DNA of 64,000 nt from positions 186,001 through 250,000 of the forward strand of contig NZ_JACCBH010000001.1 of assembly GCF_013409745.1 (NCBI RefSeq). Direction: 5' to 3'. Below the pieces are notes generated by a model. That model saw nothing but the letters and a program-made list of their open reading frames with translations. It was not told the DNA's origin and searched no databases. Shown here in pieces: positions 35,068-44,402 of the stretch. Source of the stretch: Microbacterium pseudoresistens (GTDB taxonomy: Bacteria > Actinomycetota > Actinomycetes > Actinomycetales > Microbacteriaceae). How positions within the stretch are numbered: the stretch's first letter is position 1; each line of letters starts with the position of its first letter. A program made the position numbers and the translations under genes.

Positions 35068-36192
35068 CTACTGGTACTGATTGACGATGTCGAGCAGGCT
35101 CGGCACGTTCTTGTACGCCTCGGCGGCATTCGCCTTCGTGACGATGATCGGGTCGAGCAGGTACGCCGGCACGATCTTCACACCGTTGTCGTACTGCTCG
35201 GTGTCGTTGACGTCGGCCTCCTCGCCCTTCTGCAGCTGGCCGACCATCTTCACGCTCTGCTCCACGAGCAGAGCGGTGTCCTTGTTGATCGTGGAGTACT
35301 GGATGCCCTCCATGATCGACTTGACCGACTCCACCTCGGAGTCCTGACCGGTCACGACGGGCACCGGCTTGCCGGACTGCTGCACGGAGGTGATGATCGC
35401 ACGGGCGAGGGTGTCGTTCGGCGAGAGCACGCCGTCGATCACCTTGTCGCCGTAGTCGGCCGTGAGGATGGTGTCCATGCGGTTCTGAGCGTTCTCCGCG
35501 AGCCAGCCCTCGGTCGCCGTCTGGCCGATGTCGGTCTGCCCCGAGCCGACGACGAGCGTGCCGTCATCGATCTTCGGCTGCAGCACATCCATCGCGCCGT
35601 TGAAGAAGACCTTGGAGTTGGCGTCGTCGGGCGAGCCCGAGAACAGCTCGATGTTGTACGGCGCCTCGTGGCCCGCGCGCTCGGCGAGGCCGTCGAGCAG
35701 CGCCTGCCCCTGCAGCTGGCCGACCTTGAAGTTGTCGAACGCGACGTAGTAGTCCACCGCGTCGGTGTTCTCGATCAGACGGTCGTAGGCGATCACGGCG
35801 GCGCCGGCGTCGTGCGCGGCCTGCACCTGGGTGGCCAGCTGCTTGCCGTCCTTGGCGCCGATGATGATGACCTTGGCCCCGCCGGTGACCATCGCCTGGA
35901 TCTGGTTCTGCTGCTCGGCGACCGTGTTCGATGCCGGTGCGTACTGCACGTCGGGCTTGAACCCGGCCTCGGTGAGCGCATCGGTGAACAGCTGACCGGC
36001 GAGCACCCAGTTCTCACTGGTCTTGTCGGGCAGTGCCACGCCGATGGTGGCACCGGCGTCGAAGCCGGCGACCGGCGCGTCGGTCGATCCAGCGTCGCCT
36101 GTACCGCCGCGCTCGCCCGAGCATCCGGTGAGGGCGAAAGCACCTGCGACGACGAGCGCTGTCGCCGACAGAAGGATTCTTCCAGTCTTCAT
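35068..36192 (-). CDS. Sugar ABC transporter substrate-binding lipoprotein (XylF/ChvE-like)
   Basis: This 374-residue lipoprotein is the binding subunit of a CUT2-type importer. The signal peptide ends at a lipobox (ALTG before Cys at about residue 24). The mature part is a periplasmic-binding-protein-like type I fold with IGVALPDKTSENW near residue 50, then IIIGAKDG, IAYDRLI, GSPDDANSK and VVTGQDSE. This pattern is nearest to D-xylose and multiple-sugar binding proteins. It is the last gene of the operon, after the ATPase and permease genes, with a terminator behind it. Exact sugar is inferred only. Confidence 0.9.
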   Translation of the reverse strand: MKTGRILLSATALVVAGAFALTGCSGERGGTGDAGSTDAPVAGFDAGATIGVALPDKTSENWVLAGQLFTDALTEAGFKPDVQYAPASNTVAEQQNQIQAMVTGGAKVIIIGAKDGKQLATQVQAAHDAGAAVIAYDRLIENTDAVDYYVAFDNFKVGQLQGQALLDGLAERAGHEAPYNIELFSGSPDDANSKVFFNGAMDVLQPKIDDGTLVVGSGQTDIGQTATEGWLAENAQNRMDTILTADYGDKVIDGVLSPNDTLARAIITSVQQSGKPVPVVTGQDSEVESVKSIMEGIQYSTINKDTALLVEQSVKMVGQLQKGEEADVNDTEQYDNGVKIVPAYLLDPIIVTKANAAEAYKNVPSLLDIVNQYQ

Positions 36193-36233
36193 GTGATCTC
36201 TTTTCTGGTGGCGGGTGATCGCGATGCGATCCC

Positions 36234-37559
36234 CTACTTGCCGCGCACCGTGTCGGCGGCGGGGGTCTGGAACGGCTCCGGCTCGCGTCGGGAGAGCCGT
36301 CGCGTGAGGAAGCCGATGATCGAGGGGCGGCCCTGCTGCTTGTTCCACACGTCGATGCCGACGGCGAGCAGGAGCACGAGGCCCTTGACCATGGAGACGA
36401 CGTCGGCGGGGAAGCCGAGCAACGCCATGCCGTTGTTGAGGAAGGCCATGACGAGGCCACCGATGATGGAGCCGATCACGGTGCCGATGCCACCGGAGAC
36501 GGCCGCGCCGCCGATGAAGACCGCGGCGATCGCGTCGAGCTCCCACATGTTGCCGTCACCGGGACCGGAGGCCTGCGAGCGGGCGACGAAGATCATGCCG
36601 GCCACGGCGGCGAGCACCGACATGTTCATGATGACGAAGAAGTCGACCCAACGATCCTTCACGCCCGACAGACGTGCGGCCTGCCGGTTGCCGCCGACGG
36701 CGTAGATGTGCCGGCCGAAGACGGTGTTGCGGGTGAGGAACGTGTAGAGGATGACGAGCGCGAGCAGGATGACGCCGGAGATCGGGAATCCGGTGCCGGG
36801 GCGCCCGTTGGCGAACTGCCATCCGGCGAGCAGGATGATGACCGACAGTGCGACGACCTTCACCACGCTCACCCACAGCGGGGCCGACGCCGACCCCATC
36901 CGGTGCTGCACGCGGCGAGTGCGGATCTCATAGAACACGACCCACGCCACGGCGAGGAGCGCGAGCACCATCGTGAGCACATTGAAATTGAAGGGGCCCC
37001 CGACCTCGGGCAGGTAGCCCGCGCCGATCACGACGAAACCCTTGGGTACGGGCACCGTGGTCGACTGGCCGATGAACTGGTTGGCGCCGCGGAAGAAGAG
37101 CATGCCCGCCAGCGTCACGATGAACGCGGGCACTCCGACATAGGCGACCCAGAAGCCCTGCCACGCGCCGACCAGCGCTCCCACGACGAGGCCGAGCAGG
37201 ATCGCGAGCGGCCAGGGCAGGTTCCAGTCCGCCATGGATTTGGCCACGATGATCCCCACGAACGCGGCCACCGAGCCGACCGACAGGTCGATGTGCCCCA
37301 TGATGATCACCATCACCATCCCGATCGCGAGGATCAGGATGAACGAGTACTGGTTGATGACGTTGATGAGGTTGCCCGACGACAGCGTCGTGCCGTTGGG
37401 CTTGAGGATCATCGTGGCGATCTGGAAGATCAGGATGATCACCACGAGCGATCCGAGGATGCCGAACTGGCGCAGCGACGACTGCGCGCCGCCGAACATG
37501 GCCCTCAGATCGGAGAATTGGAACCCGCGCGGGGACTCGGTACCGGTGGTGCCGCTCAT
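36234..37559 (-). CDS. Sugar ABC transporter permease (XylH/MmsB-like)
   Basis: This 441-residue inner-membrane protein has about ten to twelve helices and the CUT2 permease hallmarks: [28 protein letters not shown], and [12 protein letters not shown] with [17 protein letters not shown]2 systems use a homodimer, so one permease gene suffices. The start overlaps the stop of the ATPase gene by 4 bases (ATGA). The binding-protein gene starts 41 bp downstream. The extra length after helix six fits the XylH and MmsB subgroup. Confidence 0.92.
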   Translation of the reverse strand: MSGTTGTESPRGFQFSDLRAMFGGAQSSLRQFGILGSLVVIILIFQIATMILKPNGTTLSSGNLINVINQYSFILILAIGMVMVIIMGHIDLSVGSVAAFVGIIVAKSMADWNLPWPLAILLGLVVGALVGAWQGFWVAYVGVPAFIVTLAGMLFFRGANQFIGQSTTVPVPKGFVVIGAGYLPEVGGPFNFNVLTMVLALLAVAWVVFYEIRTRRVQHRMGSASAPLWVSVVKVVALSVIILLAGWQFANGRPGTGFPISGVILLALVILYTFLTRNTVFGRHIYAVGGNRQAARLSGVKDRWVDFFVIMNMSVLAAVAGMIFVARSQASGPGDGNMWELDAIAAVFIGGAAVSGGIGTVIGSIIGGLVMAFLNNGMALLGFPADVVSMVKGLVLLLAVGIDVWNKQQGRPSIIGFLTRRLSRREPEPFQTPAADTVRGK

Positions 37560-39124
37560 GCGCTCGCCTTCTGGTTGGTGGAGGTCATGCTGCGCATGAG
37601 CGCCTCCGGGGTGGCTTCGGATGCGGGGATGCAGTCGGTGACGCGCCCCTCGAAAACGGTGTAGATGCGATCGGACATGCCCAGCAGTTCGGGCAGCTCG
37701 CTGGAGATGACGATCACTCCCTTGCCCGCCGCGGCGAGTTCGTTGATGATCGAGTAGATCTCGTACTTGGCCCCGACGTCGATGCCGCGGGTGGGCTCGT
37801 CGAGGATCAGCAGATCGGGGTCGGTGAACATCCACTTGGCCAGCACGACCTTCTGCTGGTTCCCCCCGGAGAGCTTGTTCACGCCCTCGTCGACCGTCGG
37901 CGCCTTGATGCGCAGGGTCTTGCGATACCGCTCGGCGACGATGGACTCTTCTCGATCGTCGACCACGCCGCGACGGGCGATCTTGGAGAGCTTCGCCGAG
38001 ACGATCGAGCGCTTGATGGTGTCGAGCAGGTTCAGTCCCAGCACCTTGCGGTCCTCGCTCACGTACGCCAGTCCCTGCCGGATGGCGCTGGCGACGTCGG
38101 GGATCACGATCTCCTGGCCGTCCTTGAACACGGATCCGGAGAGGAACGTGCCGTAGGAGCGTCCGAAGATGCTCATGGCGAACTCGGTGCGCCCCGCACC
38201 CATGAGGCCCGCGATGCCCACGACCTCGCCGCGGCGCACCTCGATGCTCGAGCCCTTCACGACCATGCGCTCCGAGACGGTGGGGTGCTGCACCCACCAG
38301 TCGCGCACCTCGAAGAAGACCTCGCCGATCTCGGGGGTGCGGTCGGGGTAGCGGCTCTCCAGGGAACGGCCGACCATGCCGCGGATGATGCGGTCCTCGT
38401 TGACCTCGCCGCGCGAGATGTCGAGGGTCTCGACCGTGCGGCCGTCACGGATGATCGTGATCTCGTCGGCGATCTGCTCGATCTCGTTGAGCTTGTGGCT
38501 GATGATGATCGAGGTCATCCCCTTGGCCTTGAGGCCAAGAATGAGATCGAGCAGGTGCTGCGAGTCGTTCTCGTTGAGGGCCGCGGTGGGCTCGTCGAGG
38601 ATGAGGAGCTTGACGTCTTTGCTCAGCGCCTTGGCGATCTCCACGAGCTGCTGCTTGCCGACGCCGAGGTGCTTGATCGCCAGGTCGGGGTCTTCGGCGA
38701 GCCCGACGCGCGCCAGCAGTTCCGCGGCCTCGGCCCTGGCCGCATGCCAGTCGATGACGCCGCCGCGGCTCTTCTCGTTGCCGAGGAAGATGTTCTCGGC
38801 GATCGACAGCTCGGGGATGAGCGCGAGCTCCTGGTGGATGATCGCGATGCCGGCCTCTTCGCTGGCCGCGATGTCCTTGAAGCGCTGCTCCTGACCGTGC
38901 AGCAGGATGTCGCCTTCATAAGTACCGAAGGGGTAGACGCCCGAGAGCACCTTCATGAGCGTCGACTTGCCGGCGCCGTTCTCGCCGCAGATCGCGTGGA
39001 TCTCGCCGGTGCGCACCGTGATCGACACGTCCGCGAGGGCGGTGACTCCGGGGAACCGCTTGGTGATGGCGCGCATCTCCAAGATGGGGCCCGAGACGGC
39101 GGGCATCGTCGCTGTGCTGCTCAC
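37556..39124 (-). CDS. Sugar ABC transporter ATP-binding protein (XylG/MmsA-like, two domains)
   Basis: This 522-residue double ATPase powers the CUT2 importer. The first domain has Walker [10 protein letters not shown] near residue 47 and DEPTAAL; its signature is degenerate ([16 protein letters not shown]). The second has the usual altered Walker A ([13 protein letters not shown]) and [14 protein letters not shown], which is normal for the family. The GTG start at 39124 is preceded by GAGGAA. A LacI-type operator lies 31 bp upstream, so transcription of the whole operon is probably repressed there until sugar is present. Confidence 0.93.
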   Translation of the reverse strand: MSSTATMPAVSGPILEMRAITKRFPGVTALADVSITVRTGEIHAICGENGAGKSTLMKVLSGVYPFGTYEGDILLHGQEQRFKDIAASEEAGIAIIHQELALIPELSIAENIFLGNEKSRGGVIDWHAARAEAAELLARVGLAEDPDLAIKHLGVGKQQLVEIAKALSKDVKLLILDEPTAALNENDSQHLLDLILGLKAKGMTSIIISHKLNEIEQIADEITIIRDGRTVETLDISRGEVNEDRIIRGMVGRSLESRYPDRTPEIGEVFFEVRDWWVQHPTVSERMVVKGSSIEVRRGEVVGIAGLMGAGRTEFAMSIFGRSYGTFLSGSVFKDGQEIVIPDVASAIRQGLAYVSEDRKVLGLNLLDTIKRSIVSAKLSKIARRGVVDDREESIVAERYRKTLRIKAPTVDEGVNKLSGGNQQKVVLAKWMFTDPDLLILDEPTRGIDVGAKYEIYSIINELAAAGKGVIVISSELPELLGMSDRIYTVFEGRVTDCIPASEATPEALMRSMTSTNQKASA

Positions 39125-39154
39125 TGATCTTCCTCGATACGAGACTGTGGTTCA

Positions 39155-39170
39155 ATGTGACCGTTCACAT
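39155..39170 (-). promoter_or_regulatory. LacI-type operator in front of the sugar ABC operon
   Basis: ATGTGACCGTTCACAT is an inverted repeat with 6-base perfect arms and a central CG, as expected for a LacI-family repressor. Its reverse complement equals the site at 40275-40290 in 15 of 16 positions. Confidence 0.82.
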
Positions 39171-39240
39171 AGATGGGATACATCGTGCAACGACCGTGCG
39201 TGCCTGTCAAGTCACAGACGCCGATCGCGTCGCGACCGTG

Positions 39241-40260
39241 TCACGATCGTGACCCGGACGACTCACGCACGCGCAGTTCGGGAGCGAGCAGACCGAACAC
39301 CGGCACCTGCTCTCCGCGGATCTGGGCGAGCAGGATGCGCACGGTGCGCCGCCCCACCTCGGGGAAGTCCTGGTGCACCGTCGTCAAGGGCGGGTGCACG
39401 TGCGCGGCGACCGGGATGTCATCGAAGCCGACCACACTCACGTCCTCGGGGATGCGCAGGCCCGCATCGCGGAACCCGTGCATCAGCCCGATCGCCATCA
39501 CGTCGTTCGCGGCGAACACCGCGGTGAAATCGCGCCTGCGGGCCAGCTCCGTGCCCGCGAAATAGCCGAAGTCGGCCGTCCAGTCCCCTCGGATGGGCGG
39601 GAATGTGGGCAGGTCCGCGTCGCGCAGCGCGTCGAGATAGCCGCGCATCCGCGACTCCGCCTCGATCCAGTCCTGCGGTCCCGCCAGGTGCAGGATGTCG
39701 GTGTGGCCCTGGGCGATGAGGTGGTCGGTGATCATGCGCGCGCCTGCCACCTGGTCGGCCGACAGGCTCACGCCGTCCGAGCCCGATGCGGTCTGCAGGC
39801 TCACGAAGGGCACGGAGACCGCCATGCCCTTGAGCACGCTGTACACGCGCACCTGCGGGGCGAGCACCACGATCCCGTCGACGTGCTCCCGCACGAGCTG
39901 GCGCACCGCGGCGCCGATCGCCTCAGGGCTGCTGTCGGTGAGGTTCAGGGTGCTGACCGAGTACCCCTCCGCGCGCGCGGCGTCTTCGATGCTCGCGATC
40001 GACGACGTCGGCCCGAACTCGCCGATCGTCGCGGAGAGGATGCCCAGGGTGTTCGACCGGCTCGTCACCAGCGCGCGCGCGGCGAGGTTGGGGCGATAGT
40101 CGAGCACCGAGATCGCGTCGAGCACCTTGGCCTTGGTCTCGGGACGGATGCTCGGATGCTCGTTGAGCACTCGGGAGACCGTCTGATGCGACACCCCCGC
40201 GAGCCGCGCCACATCGCGGATGCTGGGCATCCGCGCGCGCTCCGAGGAGTTGCTCGACAC
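39241..40260 (-). CDS. LacI-family sugar-responsive repressor
   Basis: This 339-residue regulator has the N-terminal helix-turn-helix PSIRDVARLAGVSHQTVSRVL and the hinge helix RPNLAARALVTSRS, followed by a periplasmic-binding-like effector domain (NTLGILSA, FAANDVMAIGLMHGFRDAG, VSVVGFDDIP). The GTG at 40260 has GGGAGG five bases upstream; an ATG 30 bases downstream is the alternative. It lies just upstream of the importer operon on the same strand. Sites at 39155 and 40275 suggest it represses both the importer and itself. The inducer is probably the transported sugar. Confidence 0.92.
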   Translation of the reverse strand: MSSNSSERARMPSIRDVARLAGVSHQTVSRVLNEHPSIRPETKAKVLDAISVLDYRPNLAARALVTSRSNTLGILSATIGEFGPTSSIASIEDAARAEGYSVSTLNLTDSSPEAIGAAVRQLVREHVDGIVVLAPQVRVYSVLKGMAVSVPFVSLQTASGSDGVSLSADQVAGARMITDHLIAQGHTDILHLAGPQDWIEAESRMRGYLDALRDADLPTFPPIRGDWTADFGYFAGTELARRRDFTAVFAANDVMAIGLMHGFRDAGLRIPEDVSVVGFDDIPVAAHVHPPLTTVHQDFPEVGRRTVRILLAQIRGEQVPVFGLLAPELRVRESSGSRS

Positions 40261-40274
40261 GTCGGCCTCCCGGG

Positions 40275-40290
40275 ATGTGCACGGTCACAT
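40275..40290 (-). promoter_or_regulatory. LacI-type operator in front of the lacI-family gene
   Basis: ATGTGCACGGTCACAT lies 14 bases upstream of the regulator's GTG start and differs from the reverse complement of the other site at one position. This points to autoregulation. Confidence 0.78.
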
Positions 40291-40355
40291 GGGTGCTCCC
40301 ATTATGCACCCCGCGCCGCGCGGCGCCCCGGCCCGGCCACGGATCGGCGTCACGC

Positions 40356-40775
40356 TCACTCCCGCGGAGCGAGCCCGCCGTACAGCAGCTCCTGCGTCTG
40401 CGGGTCGCGCACGACGAACACCTCCTCGCCCGCGCGGGGGATCTCGATGCGCGAGACGAGCGTGTTGATCGCGGTCTGCACGCCGTCGATCTCGATCATC
40501 ATCACGACGTTCGGATTGCCGTTGACGGTCATCCCGCTGTCGTAGAGCGAGATCACCGGCACCGTCTGCGGCACCGCTCCGGCCGCGACGAGGGCCTGGT
40601 AGCGCTCGGCGGCGTGGATGCCCGAGCTCGCCTCCTTGATCTGGTCGGTGAGCTCGGTGCCGAGGAACGCCTTGGTCATCTTGCCCATGAGGCCCCGCCC
40701 CTCGACGATGTCGTCGAGCGACTTCTCGGCCTCCTGCTGACGCTCCTGCATGCTCTTGCGGGTGAACAGTCCCAT
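40356..40775 (-). CDS. Conserved hypothetical protein
   Basis: This 139-residue soluble protein is unknown to me. It begins with a charged helical region (GLFTRKSMQERQQEAEKSLDD) and ends with a beta-rich half (VISLYDSGMTVNGNPNVVMMIEI, then EVFVVRDPQTQELLYGG) that looks like a small ligand- or protein-binding domain. GGGAG lies 6 bases before the ATG. It stands between ispE and the LacI-type gene on the same strand, with 127 bp on the ispE side. Confidence 0.75.
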   Translation of the reverse strand: MGLFTRKSMQERQQEAEKSLDDIVEGRGLMGKMTKAFLGTELTDQIKEASSGIHAAERYQALVAAGAVPQTVPVISLYDSGMTVNGNPNVVMMIEIDGVQTAINTLVSRIEIPRAGEEVFVVRDPQTQELLYGGLAPRE

Positions 40776-40902
40776 GATCGACTCCCGTCATCGTGCGTAT
40801 CGCAGCGGGTCGCTGCACGACCGACGCTAGAAGGCCCGGCGGTGCTCCCGATCACGGATCGCACGGCGTTCATCCGCCGTTCGGCGGCTGGTGGCCGGCT
40901 GT

Positions 40903-41835
40903 TCAGCCGATGATCCGCGCACCGGGCACCGGCCCGTACGCGTGCATGGCATCGCGGCCGTTCTCCGCCAGCCGGTCGCACACCGCGGAGGCGGAGGCGG
41001 GGTTCTCGCAAAGCAGCGCGATGGTCGGGCCCGACCCCGACACGATGCCTCGCAGCGCGCCGCAGGCGACCCCCTCGTCGATGACGGTCTGCAGATCTGG
41101 CCGCTCGAGCAGCGCGGCCACCTGGAGATCGTTGGCGAGTTCTGCCGCGAGCGCGTGCGGATCGCCGCTGCGCAGCGCCTGCAGCACCGGGGGCGGAACG
41201 TCGAGCGAGCGGGGCGGCTCGTCGGCGAGGGCGCCGTTGTGCTCGCGATACTCGTCGAGTCGCGCGTAGACGGCGGGCGTCGACAGCCCGCCGTCGCTCG
41301 TGACGAGCACCCAGTCGTACCGCCCGCGGGCGAGGGCCGTGGTGAGTCGGTCGCCGCGGCCGGTGCCCACCGCCGTACCGCCCATCATCGCGAAGGGCAC
41401 GTCGGCGCCCAGGCGCGCGGCCAGCTCGTGCAGGCGGGTGGTGCTCAGCCCCGTCTCCCACAGGGCGTCGCAGGCGAGGAGGGCACCGGCCGCATCGGCC
41501 GATCCGCCGCCCATCCCGCCCGCGACGGGCACGGACTTGCGCAGCTCCAGGTGCACGCCGCCGGTGTAGCCGGTGGCCGAGGCGAGCAGCTTGGCCGCGC
41601 GCATCGCCAGGTTGCGGTCATCGGTGGGCACACTGTCGGGGTCGGCGGCACCGGTGACCTCGAGCGAGAAGTCGGCGGCATCGGTGGCGATGACGTCTTC
41701 GCCCAGCGACAGCGCCTGGAAGACCGTGGCGAGCGCGTGATAGCCGTCATCGTGGCGGCCTCCGACGCCCAGGTACAGGTTGACCTTGCCCGGCGCGCGC
41801 ACGTGCACGGAGCGTGTGGCGGCCGGGAGCGTCAT
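40903..41835 (-). CDS. ispE: 4-diphosphocytidyl-2-C-methyl-D-erythritol kinase
   Basis: This cytosolic GHMP kinase of 310 residues phosphorylates CDP-ME in the MEP pathway to isoprenoid precursors. The N-terminal APGKVNLYLGVG, the ATP loop VPVAGGMGGGSADAAGAL at about residues 103-120 and the C-terminal GSGPTIALL are all present. The ATG at 41835 shares one base with the stop of the aldo-keto reductase gene (TGATG); a GTG one codon earlier is possible. It is often near rsmA and metG in actinobacteria; both are within 15 kb here. Confidence 0.93.
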   Translation of the reverse strand: MTLPAATRSVHVRAPGKVNLYLGVGGRHDDGYHALATVFQALSLGEDVIATDAADFSLEVTGAADPDSVPTDDRNLAMRAAKLLASATGYTGGVHLELRKSVPVAGGMGGGSADAAGALLACDALWETGLSTTRLHELAARLGADVPFAMMGGTAVGTGRGDRLTTALARGRYDWVLVTSDGGLSTPAVYARLDEYREHNGALADEPPRSLDVPPPVLQALRSGDPHALAAELANDLQVAALLERPDLQTVIDEGVACGALRGIVSGSGPTIALLCENPASASAVCDRLAENGRDAMHAYGPVPGARIIG

Positions 41836-42899
41836 CACAGCTCCGCGGATTCGGCCCAGAGGTCGACGTCGATGCGGCCGGCGAGCTCATCGATGCGCGC
41901 CCGTTCTTCGACGGTGAGGTCGGGGGCGTCGAGCGCCGCGAGGTTCTCGTCGAGCTGCTCGGGACGCGAGGCGCCGATCAGCGCCGACGCCACGACGTCG
42001 TCGCGGAGCACCCACTGCAGGGCGAGCTGTGCGAGCGACTGCCCCCGCTCCTTCGCGATGTCGTTCAGCGCGCGCAGGGTGTCGACCGACTCGGGCTTGA
42101 GAGCTCCGGTCGGCAGCGACGAGCGCTGCTGGGCACGCTCGGCCGTGCCGTCGCCGAGATACTTGTCGGTGAGCAGTCCCTGCGCGAGGGGCGTGAACGC
42201 GATCGCGCCCATGCCGGCGGTGCGCAGCGCATCCGTGAGCCCCTCTTCGACCCAGCGGTTGAGGATCGAGTACGCCGGCTGATGGATGATCAGGGGCGTG
42301 CCCAGGCGCTGCGCCGCCTCCACGGCAGCGGCGGTGCGCTCGGCGCTGTACGAGGAGATGCCCACGTACAGCGCCTTGCCCTGGCGCACGAGGGTGTCGA
42401 GCGCACCGACCGTCTCCTCGATCGGGGTGACCGGGTCGACGCGGTGCGAGTAGAAGATGTCGACGTAGTCGAGCCCCATGCGGGTGAGCGACTGCTCGGC
42501 GCTGGCGAGGATGTACTTGCGGCTCGCGAAGTCGCCGTAAGGGCCGGGCCACATGTCCCATCCGGCCTTCGACGAGATGATCAGTTCGTCGCGGTAGGGC
42601 CGGAAGTCCTCGGCGAACAGCCGGCCGAAGTTCTTCTCGGCCGAGCCGTACGGCGGGCCGTAGTTGTTGGCCAGGTCGAAGTGGGTGATCCCGCGGTCGA
42701 ACGCGTGCCGCAGCAGGGCGCGCTGGTTGTCGAGGGGGATGTTGTCGCCGAAGTTCCACCACAGCCCCAGCGAGATCGCGGGCAGGTACAGGCCCGAGGA
42801 TCCCACCTGGCGGAACCGCGCCCTCTCGTAGCGGTCGGCGGCCGCCTGGTAGGGGCGGTGGAGTTCGGGGACGTTCGATCGGAAGCGCGATTCGGTCAC
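41835..42899 (-). CDS. Aldo/keto reductase (YghZ/AKR14-like)
   Basis: This NADPH-dependent reductase of 354 residues has the AKR TIM barrel and resembles E. coli YghZ, which reduces L-glyceraldehyde 3-phosphate and methylglyoxal. The tetrad is visible as Asp and Tyr in HFDLANNYGPPYGSAE, Lys in IISSKAGWD and His in YSHRVD. The GTG at 42899 is preferred to the ATG at 42923, since family members start near TESRFRSN. The gene overlaps ispE, so both are probably cotranscribed. Confidence 0.88.
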   Translation of the reverse strand: MTESRFRSNVPELHRPYQAAADRYERARFRQVGSSGLYLPAISLGLWWNFGDNIPLDNQRALLRHAFDRGITHFDLANNYGPPYGSAEKNFGRLFAEDFRPYRDELIISSKAGWDMWPGPYGDFASRKYILASAEQSLTRMGLDYVDIFYSHRVDPVTPIEETVGALDTLVRQGKALYVGISSYSAERTAAAVEAAQRLGTPLIIHQPAYSILNRWVEEGLTDALRTAGMGAIAFTPLAQGLLTDKYLGDGTAERAQQRSSLPTGALKPESVDTLRALNDIAKERGQSLAQLALQWVLRDDVVASALIGASRPEQLDENLAALDAPDLTVEERARIDELAGRIDVDLWAESAEL

Positions 42900-43009
42900 C
42901 TGCTCAGGGTATCCCCCGCGCACGGGTATCGGATGGTCGCGGCAACGGGGCGCGATGCGCTGCCGTTCGGCGGCTCACTCCTGTACAGCGTCGGCGAGCG
43001 CGGTGCGGC

Positions 43010-43777
43010 CTATGGCGTGGGGATCGCGAAGAGCGGGTCGGTGGTCGGCGCGCCCGTGGGTGAGCCTCCCGCCTGCTCCACCGTCATCGCGACGGTGTCT
43101 CCTGCGCGCACATCCCCGTCGAGCAGGGCGATCGCCTGCCCCTCGGCCGGCTCGGCGAGAAGTCCCGCAGGCAGAGCGGCGCCGCCACGGATGACCCACA
43201 GCTGATAGTCCTGTCCCTCGCCGAGCAATTCCAGCCCCTCCGCGACCACGACGCCCTCGCCCAGTTCGACCGACCAGTGCACCGTGGCCGTGCCGCCGTC
43301 GTCGAGGGCGGCCGACGCCTGCGCGGCGTCTCCGGCCGCCTCGATCTTCTCCAGTGCGACGACCGACGGCGAGCGGTTCAGCTGATTGCTCAGCGCCACC
43401 GTGCCGTAACCGATCCCGGCTAGCAGTGCCAGCCCCGCAGCCAGCGCGAAAAGGATGCGCAACCCCCGCCGACGGGGCGGTTCGACCGTGGATCCGGCCG
43501 ACGGCTCCCCCGTCTCCTCTGTCGCCGAGATGGCGGAATCGGGCGGCGTCTGCGGGGTCGACGCGATCTGAGCGAGCAGCCGGTCGCGCACATCGACCTC
43601 GGGAGTCGCAGGACGTACGCCGTCGGCGAGCCCGGCCGCCGTCTCGGCATCCGAGGCGGCGATAGCCCCCCACTCGGGATGCTCGCGCAGCGCCGAGAGG
43701 TACCGCGCCTCATCCGCGTGCGAAAGAGCATGCAGCGCGTGACCCGCGGCGAGCTCGGCGAACTCCTCCTCGTTCAT
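43010..43777 (-). CDS. rskA: Anti-sigma-K factor (RskA-like)
   Basis: This 255-residue single-pass membrane protein should hold SigK inactive. The cytoplasmic N-terminal anti-sigma domain (about residues 1-75) has LAAGHALHALSHADEARY, one membrane helix lies at about 107-128, and the outer C-terminal domain (about 140-250) has the RskA pattern YQLWVIRGG and AVTVEQ-like AMTVEQAGGSPTGAPT. Release would need regulated proteolysis by site-1/site-2 proteases. Its start overlaps sigK by 4 bases (ATGA), securing matched amounts. Confidence 0.9.
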   Translation of the reverse strand: MNEEEFAELAAGHALHALSHADEARYLSALREHPEWGAIAASDAETAAGLADGVRPATPEVDVRDRLLAQIASTPQTPPDSAISATEETGEPSAGSTVEPPRRRGLRILFALAAGLALLAGIGYGTVALSNQLNRSPSVVALEKIEAAGDAAQASAALDDGGTATVHWSVELGEGVVVAEGLELLGEGQDYQLWVIRGGAALPAGLLAEPAEGQAIALLDGDVRAGDTVAMTVEQAGGSPTGAPTTDPLFAIPTP

Positions 43778-44373
43778 GCCGTCACCCCCATCTCCGTGCG
43801 CAGGCGCGTGAGCCCGTCTCGCATCCGTGTCTTGATCGTTCCCAGCGGCGATCCGACGAGTGCCGCGATCTCGCTCTGGCTGTAGCCGCCGTAGTATGCG
43901 AGGACGAGGGTCTCGCGCTGCACGTCCGGCAGTCTGCCCAGCGCCGCCACGACCTGTTCTCCCGCGATGCCGAGTTCGACTTGCTCCGCGACACCGTCGT
44001 GCTCGATCGCGATGTCCTTCAGGCCCGCACGAACATCGCGATCGGCGCTCGCCTGCGACGCCCGGACCCGGTCCACGGCCCGGCGATGTGCGATCGTGAG
44101 CACCCAGGTTCTTCCCTGCCCCTTGTTCGGAGCGAACCGCGCAGCGGATTGCCACACCTCCAGGAACACCTCCTGGAGCACCTCCTCGGACTGCGCCCGG
44201 TTGACGAGCACGCGAAGGATGAGCCCGAACGCACGGGCGGAGAGCATGTCGTACAGCTCCGCGAACGCTGGCTGGTCCCCGGCGGCGACGCGAACTATGA
44301 GGGCACCGGCGTCGTCTTCCGCCGATCCATCCTCGGATACGTTCACGCCGTCGATGACCATTCCGACAAGCAT
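43774..44373 (-). CDS. sigK: ECF RNA polymerase sigma factor SigK
   Basis: This 199-residue ECF sigma factor has region 2 at about residues 38-100 (FAELYDMLSARAFGLILRVL, EEVLQEVFLEVW) and region 4 at about 140-195 (LPDVQRETLVLAYYGGYSQSEIA, GTIKTRMRDGL). The SigK identity rests on its position between dipZ and an RskA-like gene, near a fasciclin gene, as in the mycobacterial SigK regulon. GGAGGATGAGGC precedes the ATG. It lies 29 bp after dipZ and has no room for its own promoter, so it probably autoactivates through the dipZ promoter. Confidence 0.9.
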   Translation of the reverse strand: MLVGMVIDGVNVSEDGSAEDDAGALIVRVAAGDQPAFAELYDMLSARAFGLILRVLVNRAQSEEVLQEVFLEVWQSAARFAPNKGQGRTWVLTIAHRRAVDRVRASQASADRDVRAGLKDIAIEHDGVAEQVELGIAGEQVVAALGRLPDVQRETLVLAYYGGYSQSEIAALVGSPLGTIKTRMRDGLTRLRTEMGVTA

Positions 44374-44402
44374 GCCTCATCCTCCACCGTGAGCCGGTAC
44401 CG

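Noticed and set aside
39241..39252. Perfect 12-base palindrome TCACGATCGTGA
   Set aside because: It contains the stop codon of the LacI-type gene and does not match the two operators; likely chance.
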